Below the pieces are notes generated by a model. The model saw nothing but the letters and a program-made list of their open reading frames with translations, searched no databases and was not told where the DNA came from. This document shows positions 15,343 through 24,404 of a stretch of 64,000 nucleotides of DNA, one piece after another. The position numbers and the translations under genes are program-made. Source of the DNA: an uncultured Alphaproteobacteria bacterium (GTDB lineage Bacteria > Pseudomonadota > Alphaproteobacteria > Methylaequorales > Methylaequoraceae); contig CACCPY010000006.1 of NCBI GenBank assembly GCA_902547955.1, positions 1 through 64,000 of the forward strand, given 5' to 3'. The stretch's first letter is position 1; each line of letters begins with the position of its first letter.

Positions 15343-15418
15343 TGGTGCCCAGGGGAGGAATTGAACCACCGACACAGCGATTTTCAGTCGCTTGCTCTAC
15401 CAACTGAGCTACCTGGGC
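15343..15418 (-). tRNA. tRNA-Phe (GAA)
   Basis: The minus strand folds into a standard 76-base cloverleaf with encoded CCA. The acceptor stem is GCCCAGG/CCTGGGC, the D-loop has GG, the anticodon loop is CTGAAAA (anticodon GAA) and the T-loop is TTCAATT. It is canonical in all tertiary positions, which makes it a useful contrast to the unusual tRNA-like element at 24329-24402. Confidence 0.97.
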
Positions 15419-15460
15419 ATTTGTTTTAATTATACGTCTTACAATAGGTTGAACGAAATT

Positions 15461-16051
15461 TCAATTTTTAAATCCCATACCCTTTAACATTAAATACAAA
15501 TCGCTTAAAGAAAGTCCAACTACATTAGTATAAGAGCCCTTTATTTTCTTAATAAATTTTGATGCAAGTCCCTGTATAGCATAACCTCCAGCTTTTCCTA
15601 TGCCTTCTTGAACTAGCATCTCATTATTTATTTCATTGTTAGGTATGGTGTTAAAAAAAACTTCTGTTTTCACTGATTTTTTTGAAATTTGTCCATCGGG
15701 TGATATCACTGTAATCCCTCCATAAACAAAGTGTCTCCTGCCGGATAGTTTAGACAAATATTCTCTAACCTGAGCTCTGGAATTAGTTTTAGAAAAGATC
15801 TCTTTACACCTAAAAACTTCTGTATCACCTGATATTATAAAACCATTAAATTTTTTTAATTTTTTTGATACTGATTTCGCTTTAAAAAAAGATAATTCAA
15901 CTACTAATTTATTAATTGGAATTTTTTTTTTTATGTTGGTTTCATCATATTGTGGGTCTACCATTTCAATTTTTTTAAAACCAAATTGTCTTAGTAATTC
16001 CATTCTTCTGGGTGAGGTAGATGCTAAGTATATTTTTTTAGAAAAACTCAA
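15461..16051 (-). CDS. maf: Maf-like nucleotide pyrophosphatase
   Basis: The N-terminus LASTSPRRMELLRQFGF is the Maf substrate-binding signature. DPQYDETN, a central SGDTEV with the catalytic Asp, and GKAGGYAIQGLASKFI follow. The 196-residue length fits the family, which hydrolyses non-canonical or modified nucleoside triphosphates. It lies two bases after infA, an arrangement common in Alphaproteobacteria. Confidence 0.93.
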   Translation of the reverse strand: MSFSKKIYLASTSPRRMELLRQFGFKKIEMVDPQYDETNIKKKIPINKLVVELSFFKAKSVSKKLKKFNGFIISGDTEVFRCKEIFSKTNSRAQVREYLSKLSGRRHFVYGGITVISPDGQISKKSVKTEVFFNTIPNNEINNEMLVQEGIGKAGGYAIQGLASKFIKKIKGSYTNVVGLSLSDLYLMLKGMGFKN

Positions 16052-16053
16052 GC

Positions 16054-16272
16054 TTATTTATGACGAAAAGTTATTCTGCCCTTTGTAAGATCATAGGGCG
16101 TCATTTCGACTGTTACACGATCACCAGCTAAGACTCTAATCCTAAATTTTCTCATTTTTCCAGCAGTGTGAGCAATGATTTCGTGATCATTGTCAAGCAG
16201 AACTCTAAACATTGCATTGGGAAGTAATTCCTTAACAACCCCATTAAATTCCATTAATTCTTCTTTTGCCAT
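16054..16272 (-). CDS. infA: Translation initiation factor IF-1
   Basis: The 72-residue protein begins [20 protein letters not shown] and ends [15 protein letters not shown], an almost textbook IF-1 OB-fold. It binds the ribosomal A site during initiation. It sits in the conserved alphaproteobacterial order between hisD and maf with five- and two-base gaps, so the group is probably one transcript. Confidence 0.98.
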   Translation of the reverse strand: MAKEELMEFNGVVKELLPNAMFRVLLDNDHEIIAHTAGKMRKFRIRVLAGDRVTVEMTPYDLTKGRITFRHK

Positions 16273-16277
16273 GTTAC

Positions 16278-17576
16278 CTAATTATTATTTAACCTGCATT
16301 CTATTGATAAAGCGTGTGCTTGTAAACCCTCTTCATTAGCAAGAATAACAGCATCTTTTCCTACAAGATTAATATTTTTTTTATTACAGCTAACAACTGA
16401 TGTTCTTTTGAAAAAATCAAGAACATTAAGACCAGAGGAAAACTTTGCTGTACGATCTGTCGGCAGTACATGATTAGGGCCTGCAATATAATCTCCAATA
16501 GCCTCTGGAGTATATCTACCTAGAAAAATTGCTCCGGCATTTTTAATATATTTCAAATATTTTTTTGGATTTTCGACTGCAATTTCTAAATGTTCCGGAG
16601 CAATCAAATTACTATAATTTATGCAATTTTTTAAATCTTTACAAATTATAATTGCACCATATTTTTTCCAACTTTTTTTTGCAATTTCTTTTCTATTAAT
16701 TGTTTCCAAAAAAAAATCTACACTTTTATTTACCTCTAAGGCAAAATTGTGATTGTTAGTAATTAAAATAGATTGCGCGAGCTCGTCATGCTCGGCTTGT
16801 GATAGTAAATCAATTGCAATATGGTTTGGGTTATTTTTGTCATCTGCAATAATCAGTATTTCCGAGGGTCCAGCAATCATATCAATACCTACACTTCCAA
16901 ATACCTTTTTTTTTGCAGTTGCTACAAAAGCATTCCCAGGTCCAACGATCTTATCGACTTTATCAATTTTTTTAGTTCCAAATGCGAGAGCTGCAATTGC
17001 TTGAGCACCTCCAATTTTGTAAATTTCCTCAATACCAAGTAATTTAGCACATGCTAAAACGAGATCATTTAATTTTCCGTTGATTGCAGGAACTGTCATC
17101 ACAATTCTTTTGACGCCAGAAACAATAGCAGGCACTGCATTCATAATTAAAGAAGAGGGATAAGCTGCTTTTCCACCAGGCACGTATAGACAAACAGATT
17201 CAATCGGGTTCCAAATACCTCCAAGTAAAATTCCATGTTTATCTTTGTAGATATCATTTTTTGGAAGTTGTTTCTTGTGATAAGAAGTAACACGTCTAAT
17301 AGAATGTTTTAATGAACTAATTACTTTCTTATCTATTTTTTTTAAGGCTGAATCAATTTCACTTTTTTTTATGATTAAGTCTTTAAATGATTTAACAGGG
17401 TTATTATCATACTTTTTGGTATATTCTAATAAAGCCTTATCAGATCTATTTTTTACATCTTCAAGAATTTTATTTACAATATAGTCTACTTCCGAATCAT
17501 ATGAATCTCTTTTCTCTAAGAGTTTTTGAAAATCTTTTGAAAACCTTTTGTTATTTTCGATTAAAAATTTAGCCAT
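16278..17576 (-). CDS. hisD: Histidinol dehydrogenase
   Basis: HisD performs the last two steps of histidine synthesis, oxidising histidinol to histidine with NAD. The 432-residue protein has [33 protein letters not shown], the [13 protein letters not shown] nucleotide segment and [12 protein letters not shown]. It has QAEHD, with a zinc-binding His/Asp, and GPNHVLPT. It overlaps hisG by eight bases on the same strand, indicating cotranslation. Confidence 0.97.
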   Translation of the reverse strand: MAKFLIENNKRFSKDFQKLLEKRDSYDSEVDYIVNKILEDVKNRSDKALLEYTKKYDNNPVKSFKDLIIKKSEIDSALKKIDKKVISSLKHSIRRVTSYHKKQLPKNDIYKDKHGILLGGIWNPIESVCLYVPGGKAAYPSSLIMNAVPAIVSGVKRIVMTVPAINGKLNDLVLACAKLLGIEEIYKIGGAQAIAALAFGTKKIDKVDKIVGPGNAFVATAKKKVFGSVGIDMIAGPSEILIIADDKNNPNHIAIDLLSQAEHDELAQSILITNNHNFALEVNKSVDFFLETINRKEIAKKSWKKYGAIIICKDLKNCINYSNLIAPEHLEIAVENPKKYLKYIKNAGAIFLGRYTPEAIGDYIAGPNHVLPTDRTAKFSSGLNVLDFFKRTSVVSCNKKNINLVGKDAVILANEEGLQAHALSIECRLNNN

Positions 17577-18216
17577 TAATTATTTTTTTAAATTTATCTA
17601 ATATTGAAGTTATATTATCGTTCATTAACTTATAAGCAATTTTATTAATAATTAATTTTGATGTTATTTTTAATAGGATATCAGTTTCCTTTAAATTATT
17701 CTCTTTAATTGTTTTGCCAGTTGATACGAGATCAACAATTGTTGAGCATATTCCAAGTTTGGGAGCTAACTCTATTGCTCCGTTTAACTTTATACATTCA
17801 GCTCTTATGCCTTTTTTAGCAAAATAATTTGTAACCGTATTTTTGTACTTTGTTGCCACTAAAATATGTCCTTCTTTATCAGAGAAATCTGAGATTGAAT
17901 TTTTTTTTTTTGCTATAGACAATCTACACTTTCCTATTTTTAAATCTAAAACCTTGTATATCTCCTCATAATTAAATTCATTTAAGACATCATCACCAGC
18001 TATTCCGATTTGCGCAGCACCTAACGCAACAAAAGTTGCAACGTCAAATGATCTTACTCTAATGATATTTAAAAACTTAAAGTTAGTCTCAAACATTAAC
18101 TTTCTAGAATCATGACTATAAAAATCTTTTTCTGGAAGTATTCCTATTCTTTTTAAAATGGGATTTAATTCATCTAAAATTCTTCCTTTTGGAACAGCCA
18201 TTATTATTTTTTTCAT
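17569..18216 (-). CDS. hisG: ATP phosphoribosyltransferase, short form
   Basis: HisG catalyses the first committed step of histidine synthesis. The 215-residue product has AVPKGRI, the GIAGDDV segment and the GICSTIVDLVSTGKTIKEN phosphate-binding loop of the family. It lacks the C-terminal regulatory domain of the long form. Short HisG proteins need the HisRS-like HisZ subunit for activity; no hisZ is in this window, so it should lie elsewhere. It overlaps both murA (four bases) and hisD. Confidence 0.95.
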   Translation of the reverse strand: MKKIIMAVPKGRILDELNPILKRIGILPEKDFYSHDSRKLMFETNFKFLNIIRVRSFDVATFVALGAAQIGIAGDDVLNEFNYEEIYKVLDLKIGKCRLSIAKKKNSISDFSDKEGHILVATKYKNTVTNYFAKKGIRAECIKLNGAIELAPKLGICSTIVDLVSTGKTIKENNLKETDILLKITSKLIINKIAYKLMNDNITSILDKFKKIING

Positions 18217-19481
18217 GAACTTATTCTCCTAATAATAACTCCACAATTTTCTAATTTTTTTTCTAAATTTTCATAACCTCTGTCTAAATGGTATACTCTG
18301 TTGACGGTCGTGATACCGTTTGCCATTAACCCTGCTATAATCAAAGATGACGAGGCTCTTAAATCGGTAGCCATAACTTCTGCTCCTAACAATTCTTCCA
18401 CTCCAATAATTTTCAATTTAGAGCCCTTTAACTTTATATTAGCTCCCATCCTTTTTAACTCACTTATATGCATAAATCTATTTTCAAAAATATTTTCTTT
18501 AAGTTCTAACTTTCCATTTGACTTCAATAATGATGCTGTAAGTTGTGCTTGAAGGTCAGTTGGGAAACCGGGGTATTCCTTAGTCGTAATTTTTACAGAT
18601 TGAAGATTTTTATTAACTTTTGTTACATGTAAACACTCTCCTTTTTTTCTTTTTTTCAAATATAAAGATTTAAGCGGTGAAAAAATTTTGACTAAATGAT
18701 CACAAACATCATTATTCATATTTTCTAACATAAGACTTCCAGAACAGCCCATAACACATAAAGCGAATGTTCCAGCTTCAATTCTATCTGGCATAATTTT
18801 ATGTTCACATGCAAAAAGTTTTTTGATTCCTGTAACTTTAATATTATTTGTACCATGCCCAATTATTTTAGCTCCCATCTTTATTAGAAAGTTAGCCAAA
18901 TCTACAATTTCTGGTTCTTTAGCAGCATTTTTTATTAATGTAACACCCTCAGCTAAAGTGGCTGCCATCATTATATTTTCCGTTGCTCCCACCGAAATTT
19001 TTTTAAATTTAATTTCAGTTCCTTTAAGCTTTCCAATCACTTTTGCTCTCACGTAACCATCTTTAATTGTGATATTTGCCCCCATCATTTTTAGGCCCTC
19101 TATATGAAGATCTACTGGTCTAGTACCGATAGCGCAACCACCAGGAAGCGAAACTTCAGCTTTACCATATCTTGTCAACAGAGGACCTAGAATAAGAAAA
19201 GATGCTCTCATTTTTCTTACTAAATCATAAGATACACAGAGATTATCTGGACGAGATGTTTTTATTTTACAAAAATCTTTATTAAAAGTTACTTTTGAAT
19301 TAAGCGATTCTAATATCTTTATCATTAAAAAAACATCAGATAACCTTGGTACATTTTTAATCTTTATTTGACTATCTGATAATAATGATGCTGCCAATAT
19401 GGGTAGGGATGAATTCTTAGATCCGCTAATCTTTATTTTTCCTTCAATTTTTTTTTGACCCTCAATTAGAATTTTATCCAT
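18213..19481 (-). CDS. murA: UDP-N-acetylglucosamine 1-carboxyvinyltransferase
   Basis: MurA transfers enolpyruvate to UDP-GlcNAc, opening peptidoglycan precursor synthesis in the cytoplasm. The 422-residue protein shows GSKNSSLPILAASLL and the GGCAIGTRPVDLH loop with the catalytic (fosfomycin-target) cysteine. It also has DRIEAGTFALC, GFPTDLQAQ and DLRASSSLIIAGL. It is followed closely by hisG and preceded by dcd with one base between them. Confidence 0.97.
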   Translation of the reverse strand: MDKILIEGQKKIEGKIKISGSKNSSLPILAASLLSDSQIKIKNVPRLSDVFLMIKILESLNSKVTFNKDFCKIKTSRPDNLCVSYDLVRKMRASFLILGPLLTRYGKAEVSLPGGCAIGTRPVDLHIEGLKMMGANITIKDGYVRAKVIGKLKGTEIKFKKISVGATENIMMAATLAEGVTLIKNAAKEPEIVDLANFLIKMGAKIIGHGTNNIKVTGIKKLFACEHKIMPDRIEAGTFALCVMGCSGSLMLENMNNDVCDHLVKIFSPLKSLYLKKRKKGECLHVTKVNKNLQSVKITTKEYPGFPTDLQAQLTASLLKSNGKLELKENIFENRFMHISELKRMGANIKLKGSKLKIIGVEELLGAEVMATDLRASSSLIIAGLMANGITTVNRVYHLDRGYENLEKKLENCGVIIRRISS

Positions 19482-19482
19482 T

Positions 19483-20037
19483 TTAAAGTTTTGGTAAAGT
19501 TACATCTTTTTGAAACATGTATTTTCCTTTTCTATCTGCATAAGACAATTTGCAGGTTTCATCACCTTTAAGAAATAAAAACTGAGCTGCACCTTCATTT
19601 GCATAAATTTTTGCCGGTAATGGTGTTGTATTTGAAAACTCTAAAGTAACATGACCTTCCCATTCTGGCTCTAATGGTGTAACATTTACAATAATTCCGC
19701 ATCTTGCATATGTAGATTTACCAACGCAAATGACTAATGTTTCTTTTGGTATTCTAAAGTATTCAACAGTTTTTGCTAACGCGAAACTATTCGGTGGAAT
19801 TATACAATAATCTACTTCCCTATCAACGAAACTAGATTCTGAAAATTTTTTTGGATCCACTGTAGCTGAATTTACATTAGTAAAAATTTTAAACTGTTTT
19901 GAAACACGAGCATCGTAACCGTATGAAGACAACCCATACGACAAAACATTCTTTTTGACAAGTTTTTCTACAAATGGATCAATCATTTTGTGACTGTTTG
20001 CCATTTTTTTAATCCAAAAATCAGGCATTATTCCCAT
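19483..20037 (-). CDS. dcd: dCTP deaminase
   Basis: Dcd converts dCTP to dUTP, feeding dTMP synthesis. The protein starts [11 protein letters not shown] after Met-Gly and has [33 protein letters not shown] and the [18 protein letters not shown] trimer core. It ends near [13 protein letters not shown]. The 184-residue length is normal. It fits with thyX at 60433, which uses the dUMP made downstream of this step. The start overlaps the small basic frame at 20021-20119. Confidence 0.96.
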   Translation of the reverse strand: MGIMPDFWIKKMANSHKMIDPFVEKLVKKNVLSYGLSSYGYDARVSKQFKIFTNVNSATVDPKKFSESSFVDREVDYCIIPPNSFALAKTVEYFRIPKETLVICVGKSTYARCGIIVNVTPLEPEWEGHVTLEFSNTTPLPAKIYANEGAAQFLFLKGDETCKLSYADRKGKYMFQKDVTLPKL

Positions 20038-20119
20038 TTTTTTTTTCCTTTCTTCTAATTATATTTTGTTTAAGGGCTTTTGCTAACTTGACTTGTTTTT
20101 TTTTATTGTAATTTTTCAT
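20021..20119 (-). CDS. Small basic protein (32 aa) between mazG-like gene and dcd
   Basis: A 32-residue, lysine- and arginine-rich frame ([20 protein letters not shown] and on) starts on the last base of the upstream MazG-like stop (TAATG) and runs a few codons into dcd. The A-L-K-x-N-x-x-R-R-K pattern recalls short basic proteins encoded near this locus in other Alphaproteobacteria, from memory. Exact start-stop coupling on both sides supports a translated gene. The function is unknown; RNA or ribosome contact would be only a guess. Confidence 0.45.
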   Translation of the reverse strand: MKNYNKKKQVKLAKALKQNIIRRKEKKNGNNA

Positions 20120-20484
20120 TAATTAATTTTTTCTTTGAATGAAGTATATTTTGTTGATTTTCCTTTAGAAAGTTTAATTGGATATTTTTTTGCATTTTTT
20201 TTTATTTTTTTTAAACATATTTTCTCTAAGTCTAGATTAGCTATTTGAGAAAATCTCAGCAAATACAACAAAACATCGGCTACTTCTTCTGAAATTCTTT
20301 CTTTAAATTGTTTTTTTTTCAGCTTTTCATCAACCTCTTGATTGTCATCCCATTGAAAAATTTCTAATAATTCTGACGATTCAATATTGATTGAAATTGC
20401 TAAATTCTTCAAATTATGAAACTTTTCCCAATCTCTTTTCTTTGCAAAATCACTTAATTTATTTTGAATATATTTAACATCCAT
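20119..20484 (-). CDS. MazG-like nucleotide pyrophosphohydrolase
   Basis: From the ATG at 20482-20484, which has GGAG nine bases upstream, the product is 121 residues. It carries FHNLKNLAISINIESSELLE, then EEVADVLLYLL: the EExxE and EVAD metal-binding helices of the all-alpha NTP pyrophosphatase (MazG/DCTPP1) fold. It would hydrolyse a house-cleaning (d)NTP, perhaps dCTP-like given dcd next door. A longer frame from 20511 adds nine residues without family support. Same-strand coupling to the 32-residue frame and dcd suggests a nucleotide operon. Confidence 0.8.
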   Translation of the reverse strand: MDVKYIQNKLSDFAKKRDWEKFHNLKNLAISINIESSELLEIFQWDDNQEVDEKLKKKQFKERISEEVADVLLYLLRFSQIANLDLEKICLKKIKKNAKKYPIKLSKGKSTKYTSFKEKIN

Positions 20485-20536
20485 CAAAATCACTCCAATC
20501 TGAAAACCCATTTTTAGAATTTTTTTAATTTTTTCT

Positions 20537-20552
20537 TATATTGATCAATATA
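20537..20552. promoter_or_regulatory. 16-bp perfect palindrome in a promoter region
   Basis: TATATTGATCAATATA is a perfect inverted repeat in the 227-base gap between the divergent mazG-like and glutamate-synthase-like genes. The core TTGATCAATATA recurs at 11004-11015 before the 70-residue secreted gene. Such a site could bind a dimeric regulator. In this AT-rich sequence the evidence is weak. The rest of 20512-20738 holds only promoter-like AT-rich DNA. Confidence 0.25.
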
Positions 20553-20738
20553 CTTTTATTTAAATTAATTGCTAATATTAAAGTAATGTTAAAAATTTTG
20601 TTTTGTAAATTGTTAAATTCCCCAAAAAATAAATTTATTTAAAAATTTAAATGTTTGCAGGTCTTTTAATTAAAATGGAAAAAATTTCTGCATAATTTAG
20701 GTCTTTTTTTTTTAATCCATAATGATATAGTTTCCCTT

Positions 20739-22358
20739 ATGAATGAGATAATTTGGGGAAGATATTCACTTCTTGTTTATACTGGGGTTGCTTCAGCATC
20801 GCTCTTTATCGCCTCCTTTTATAGCTTGATTTTTTTGATTTTCCTTTTACCAATTTCATTGCTTTTTATCATAGCAGTGAGAGATTTTGCTCAAAAAAAA
20901 AGATCCATTTTATCAAATTTTCCATTACTAGGAAGATTTCGTTTCTTTCTAGAGAGTATAAGGCCAGAGTTAAGGCAATACTACTGGGAATCAGACGATG
21001 ATGAAGTACCATATTCTAGAAATCAAAGAAGTATGGTTTATCAAAGATCAAAAAATATTGGTGGTGTTAGACCTTTTGGTTCACTTGAGAAATTTTATGA
21101 AAATGATTTTGTTTGGTTAAATCATTCGATCTCTCCTTCACACATTGAGAATTCAGATTTTAAAACGAAAGTCGGACTTGGAAAAAGCTCATACAACATA
21201 TCAGTTTTAAATATTTCCGGAACTTCTTTTGGTGCTATTTCTCCTCCAGCCATCACATCTTTAAACAAAGCAGCAAAAATGGGTGATTTTGCTCATAACA
21301 CAGGTGAGGGTTCACTTTCCCCATATCATGAAAAAGGTCAAGGTGATACTATATGGCAAATTTCTACAGGATATTTTGGATGTAGAGATAAAAAAGGAAA
21401 CTTTAATCCAAGATCCTTTGAACAAAAAGCTAAAAGAGAACAAGTTAAGATGATTGAAATTAAATTAAGTCAAGGAGCTAAACCGGGTCATGGTGGTATG
21501 CTGTTGGCACCAAAAGTTACTCAAGAAATTGCAAAAACTAGAGGAATTACAATGAATCAAGATTGTATTTCACCTGCTAAACACAGTGAGTTTAGTAACC
21601 CAGAAGAATTACTCAGGTTTGTTGATAAGCTTAGAAAATTATCAGGAGGAAAACCCGTTGGAATAAAACTTTGTGTTGGTCATCCTTGGGAGATTATTTC
21701 TATTATTAAAACAATGACAACTACTAAAAAGTACGTTGATTTTATAACAGTTGATGGTGCAGAAGGTGGAACCGGAGCAGCACCAGCTGAATTTACAGAT
21801 CATATTGGATGTCCATTAAAAGATGCAATTGTATTCGTTGATAATGCCTTAGTTGGAGCGAATTTGAGAGACAGGGTAAAAATAGGAGCCTCAGGAAAGA
21901 TTGTTTCAGCTTTTGACATAGCACACATATGTGCGTTAGGTGCAGATTGGGTAAATATGGCCAGACCTTTTATGTTTTCTATAGGATGTATTCAGTGTCG
22001 ATCTTGTCACACGGGAGAGTGCCCCACAGGTATTGCAACAATGGATCCAATGAGATACAGGGCCATAGATATCCAAGATAGGTCTAAAAGAGCGTTCAAT
22101 TTTCATAAAAATACAATATTTGTTTTGAAAGAATTACTAGAATCTGTTGGTGTGAAACATACAAAGGATCTTAACAGAAGACATATTGTTAGAAGACTAT
22201 CGGAAAGTGAAATTAGACTTGCTGACCAAATTTATCCAAGAGCTGAAAAGGGTGAACTTCTAAAAAAGGGAAGAAAGACTGTCTTGGACCCTAGGTTAAA
22301 TGTTTATTGGGACAAGGTATCACCTAAAAGCTTTAACTACATCCCAGGTTCTATTTAA
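20739..22358 (+). CDS. FMN-binding glutamate synthase-family protein
   Basis: The 539-residue protein has two N-terminal transmembrane helices (about residues 10-50) followed by a glutamate synthase-type (alpha/beta)8 FMN domain: GEGSLSPYH, GAKPGHGGMLLAPKVT, VDGAEGGTGAAPAEF and RVKIGASGKIVSA. The CIQCRSCHTGECPTG cysteines fit its iron-sulfur cluster. It lacks the N-terminal glutaminase domain of GltB, so it belongs to the GltB2/YerD-like group, whose reaction is not settled. Promoter lies in the gap before it; it is followed 50 bases later by the TPR protein. Confidence 0.85.
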   Translation: MNEIIWGRYSLLVYTGVASASLFIASFYSLIFLIFLLPISLLFIIAVRDFAQKKRSILSNFPLLGRFRFFLESIRPELRQYYWESDDDEVPYSRNQRSMVYQRSKNIGGVRPFGSLEKFYENDFVWLNHSISPSHIENSDFKTKVGLGKSSYNISVLNISGTSFGAISPPAITSLNKAAKMGDFAHNTGEGSLSPYHEKGQGDTIWQISTGYFGCRDKKGNFNPRSFEQKAKREQVKMIEIKLSQGAKPGHGGMLLAPKVTQEIAKTRGITMNQDCISPAKHSEFSNPEELLRFVDKLRKLSGGKPVGIKLCVGHPWEIISIIKTMTTTKKYVDFITVDGAEGGTGAAPAEFTDHIGCPLKDAIVFVDNALVGANLRDRVKIGASGKIVSAFDIAHICALGADWVNMARPFMFSIGCIQCRSCHTGECPTGIATMDPMRYRAIDIQDRSKRAFNFHKNTIFVLKELLESVGVKHTKDLNRRHIVRRLSESEIRLADQIYPRAEKGELLKKGRKTVLDPRLNVYWDKVSPKSFNYIPGSI

Positions 22359-22410
22359 TAGAATAAACAAAGTGTTTTGCTTTTTAGCATAAAAATTGCA
22401 AATAAACATC

Positions 22411-24219
22411 ATGTTTGAAGAACACTATTCTCTTGCAAAAAAAAACATTGAAAAAGAGGATTATGAACAAGCAAAAGAAAGTTTATTAAAATGCCTAAAT
22501 TTAAAACCATCATTTGAGATTTTACATTTATTAGGTGTGGTATATATTAATCTCAAAGAATATGAAAAATCTATTGATATTTTTAAGAATTTGTTAAAAA
22601 AAAAATTTTTTAATGATTCTATTCACCTCAACCTTGGAATAGCTTTCAAAAAAAAAAAAGAATATCTTAAAGCCAAAGAACAATTTGAGTTATCTATAAA
22701 ATTAAACCCTTCAAACTACCTATCATTTTTTAATCTTGGAAATATTTTTGTTGAATCAAAAAGAAAAGAGGAGGCAAAAAAAAAATTTAAAAGATGTCTC
22801 AAAATTAAGAAAAATTATGTACCCGCATTAGTAAATTTATCCGTTATATATCTTAATCAAAAAGAATTTAAAAAATCTTATAACTTATTAATTAGGTGTA
22901 TTGAACTCGGCGATGAAAGTTCAATTGTGCTTGAAAATTTATCAAAAATTTATTTGTTAACAAAAAATTTTAAGCAAGCTGAGATTTACATTAAAAAACT
23001 TATTAAGAAAAGTCCAAAGCTGCTCAGTAAAATAATACCTTTAGCATTGGGATACACATATTTGGGTAAATCAAAAGAATATAAAGACATATGCAAATTT
23101 TACAATAGTAAGTTAAAGCTTTTAAAAGGCCCCTATTCATTTAGTTTTAATAAATCTAACAAAATTTTAAAGCTAGGATTTGTAGGTCAGGATTTTAGAA
23201 ATCATCCAGTTGGTTTTTTTATGAAGGATATGTTACCTGAGTTAAGTAAAAAAATTGATATAAATGTCTTTAGTACGACAGATCATCAAGATGAAACCTC
23301 AGAATTTATTGAGAAATATTCTAATTGGATAAGATGTCATAAGCTTAACGATGATTTTTTAGCTGAATTAATTTACCAAAAAAAAATTGATATTCTTGTC
23401 GACACCTCTGGTATGACAAGAACAAATAAATTAAATATATTTAAACTTAAACCAGTCAAAACACAAATATCTTGGGCAGGATGGCTTGCTTCAACGCATA
23501 TGAAGGAAATTGACTACATTGTTGGTGATCATTTTGCAACACCATTCATAGATGATAAAAATTTTTCAGAAAAAGTTTACAGAGTTGGAGATATTTGGTG
23601 TACTTATTCACGGTCTGTTTTTGATGATTTAAGATTAAAAAAAAATCAGAATAACAATGAGGATGTTAATTTTGGGTGCTTTCAAAGGCCAGAAAAGATC
23701 AATCAAAAGATATTGAAGGTTTGGTCAAAAATTTTATTAAGAACAAAAAGAAGCAATATTTACTTTGTTAATAACAGCATAGGCCCCTACGAAAAAAAAA
23801 TTATAACAGATTTTTTAAAAAAAAATAAAATTAGTCTATCAAGAGTCTTTTTTATAAGTCCTCAAAATAGAGAAGTTTACCTGAATTCTTTTAATTTAGT
23901 TGATATCAATTTAGATACATTCCCATATAATGGAGGGACAACTAGTTTTGAATCTACTTTTATGAACATACCAACTCTAACGATGAAAAATAATTCATTA
24001 ATGTTCAGATGTGGTGAAAGTATAAATAAAAACTTGAATATGGATAACTGGATAGCAAATGATGAAGAGGATTATATTGATAAGGGAGTCTTTTTTTGTA
24101 ATAAAAAAGAACTTAATGTTGTTAAAAAGAAATTAAAACATCATAACTCAAACTGCGTTCTTTTTGACTCAAAAAAATTTTCTAATGAGTTTTTAGAAAT
24201 GATTTTAAAAATTGCTTGA
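22411..24219 (+). CDS. TPR protein with O-GlcNAc-transferase (SPINDLY-type, GT41) domain
   Basis: About six tetratricopeptide repeats fill residues 1-215 (e.g. FFNLGNIFVESKRKEEAKKK). The C-terminal 370 residues match the GT41 O-GlcNAc transferase core: LGFVGQDFRNHPVGFF, VDTSGMTRTNKL, QISWAGWLAS, FNPEKI-like FQRPEKINQ, and DTFPYNGGTTSFES. Bacterial members glycosylate proteins or act on surface glycans; the target is unknown. A TTG at 22396 is in frame, but the ATG at 22411 is the likelier start. It has unusually high Lys, Asn and Ile content, like the rest of the window. Confidence 0.85.
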   Translation: MFEEHYSLAKKNIEKEDYEQAKESLLKCLNLKPSFEILHLLGVVYINLKEYEKSIDIFKNLLKKKFFNDSIHLNLGIAFKKKKEYLKAKEQFELSIKLNPSNYLSFFNLGNIFVESKRKEEAKKKFKRCLKIKKNYVPALVNLSVIYLNQKEFKKSYNLLIRCIELGDESSIVLENLSKIYLLTKNFKQAEIYIKKLIKKSPKLLSKIIPLALGYTYLGKSKEYKDICKFYNSKLKLLKGPYSFSFNKSNKILKLGFVGQDFRNHPVGFFMKDMLPELSKKIDINVFSTTDHQDETSEFIEKYSNWIRCHKLNDDFLAELIYQKKIDILVDTSGMTRTNKLNIFKLKPVKTQISWAGWLASTHMKEIDYIVGDHFATPFIDDKNFSEKVYRVGDIWCTYSRSVFDDLRLKKNQNNNEDVNFGCFQRPEKINQKILKVWSKILLRTKRSNIYFVNNSIGPYEKKIITDFLKKNKISLSRVFFISPQNREVYLNSFNLVDINLDTFPYNGGTTSFESTFMNIPTLTMKNNSLMFRCGESINKNLNMDNWIANDEEDYIDKGVFFCNKKELNVVKKKLKHHNSNCVLFDSKKFSNEFLEMILKIA

Positions 24220-24271
24220 AAAAAACTAGTGTGATTTTTTTAATTTTTTTTTAAATACTTTACAAATTAAA

Positions 24272-24312
24272 AGTTTAGTTACAAATTATTCATTAACTAA
24301 ATAGTATAAACC
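24272..24312 (+). promoter_or_regulatory. Probable promoter of the tRNA-like/symporter transcript
   Basis: TAGTATAAA near 24301-24309 resembles a -10 element, and TTTAGTTACA about 17 bases upstream could be a weak -35 box. A start near 24314 would place the tRNA-like cloverleaf at the very 5' end of the symporter mRNA. The rest of 24220-24328 shows no gene. Confidence 0.35.
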
Positions 24313-24328
24313 TTAGAGTTAATGCAAA

Positions 24329-24402
24329 GCCCTCTTAGTTTAATAGTAAAACAGGGTCTTGGTAAGACTCAGCCACTGGAGCGTAACCAGTAGAGGGCAC
24401 CA
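24329..24402 (+). tRNA. tRNA-Thr(GGU)-like cloverleaf lacking D-loop GG and T-loop TTC
   Basis: The 74 bases fold into a perfect cloverleaf. The acceptor stem is GCCCTCT/AGAGGGC, then A and CCA. The 4-bp D-stem is GTTT/AAAC. The anticodon stem GGGTC/GACTC has one G-U pair and its loop TTGGTAA carries anticodon GGT. The 5-bp T-stem is ACTGG/CCAGT. The D-loop (AATAGTA) has no GG and the T-loop (AGCGTAA) has no TTC, so the usual elbow contacts G18-U55 and G19-C56 cannot form. G1-C72, C2-G71 and the GGU anticodon fit threonine identity. The CCA ends two bases before the symporter ATG. It may be a divergent tRNA, a non-elongator tRNA, or an mRNA-leader structure. Confidence 0.6.
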
Positions 24403-24404
24403 TA

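Noticed and set aside
24329-24402. T-box or other standard riboswitch upstream of the symporter
   Set aside because: The element is itself a closed cloverleaf with CCA and has no T-box bulge, specifier stem or antiterminator; no other known riboswitch pattern was seen.
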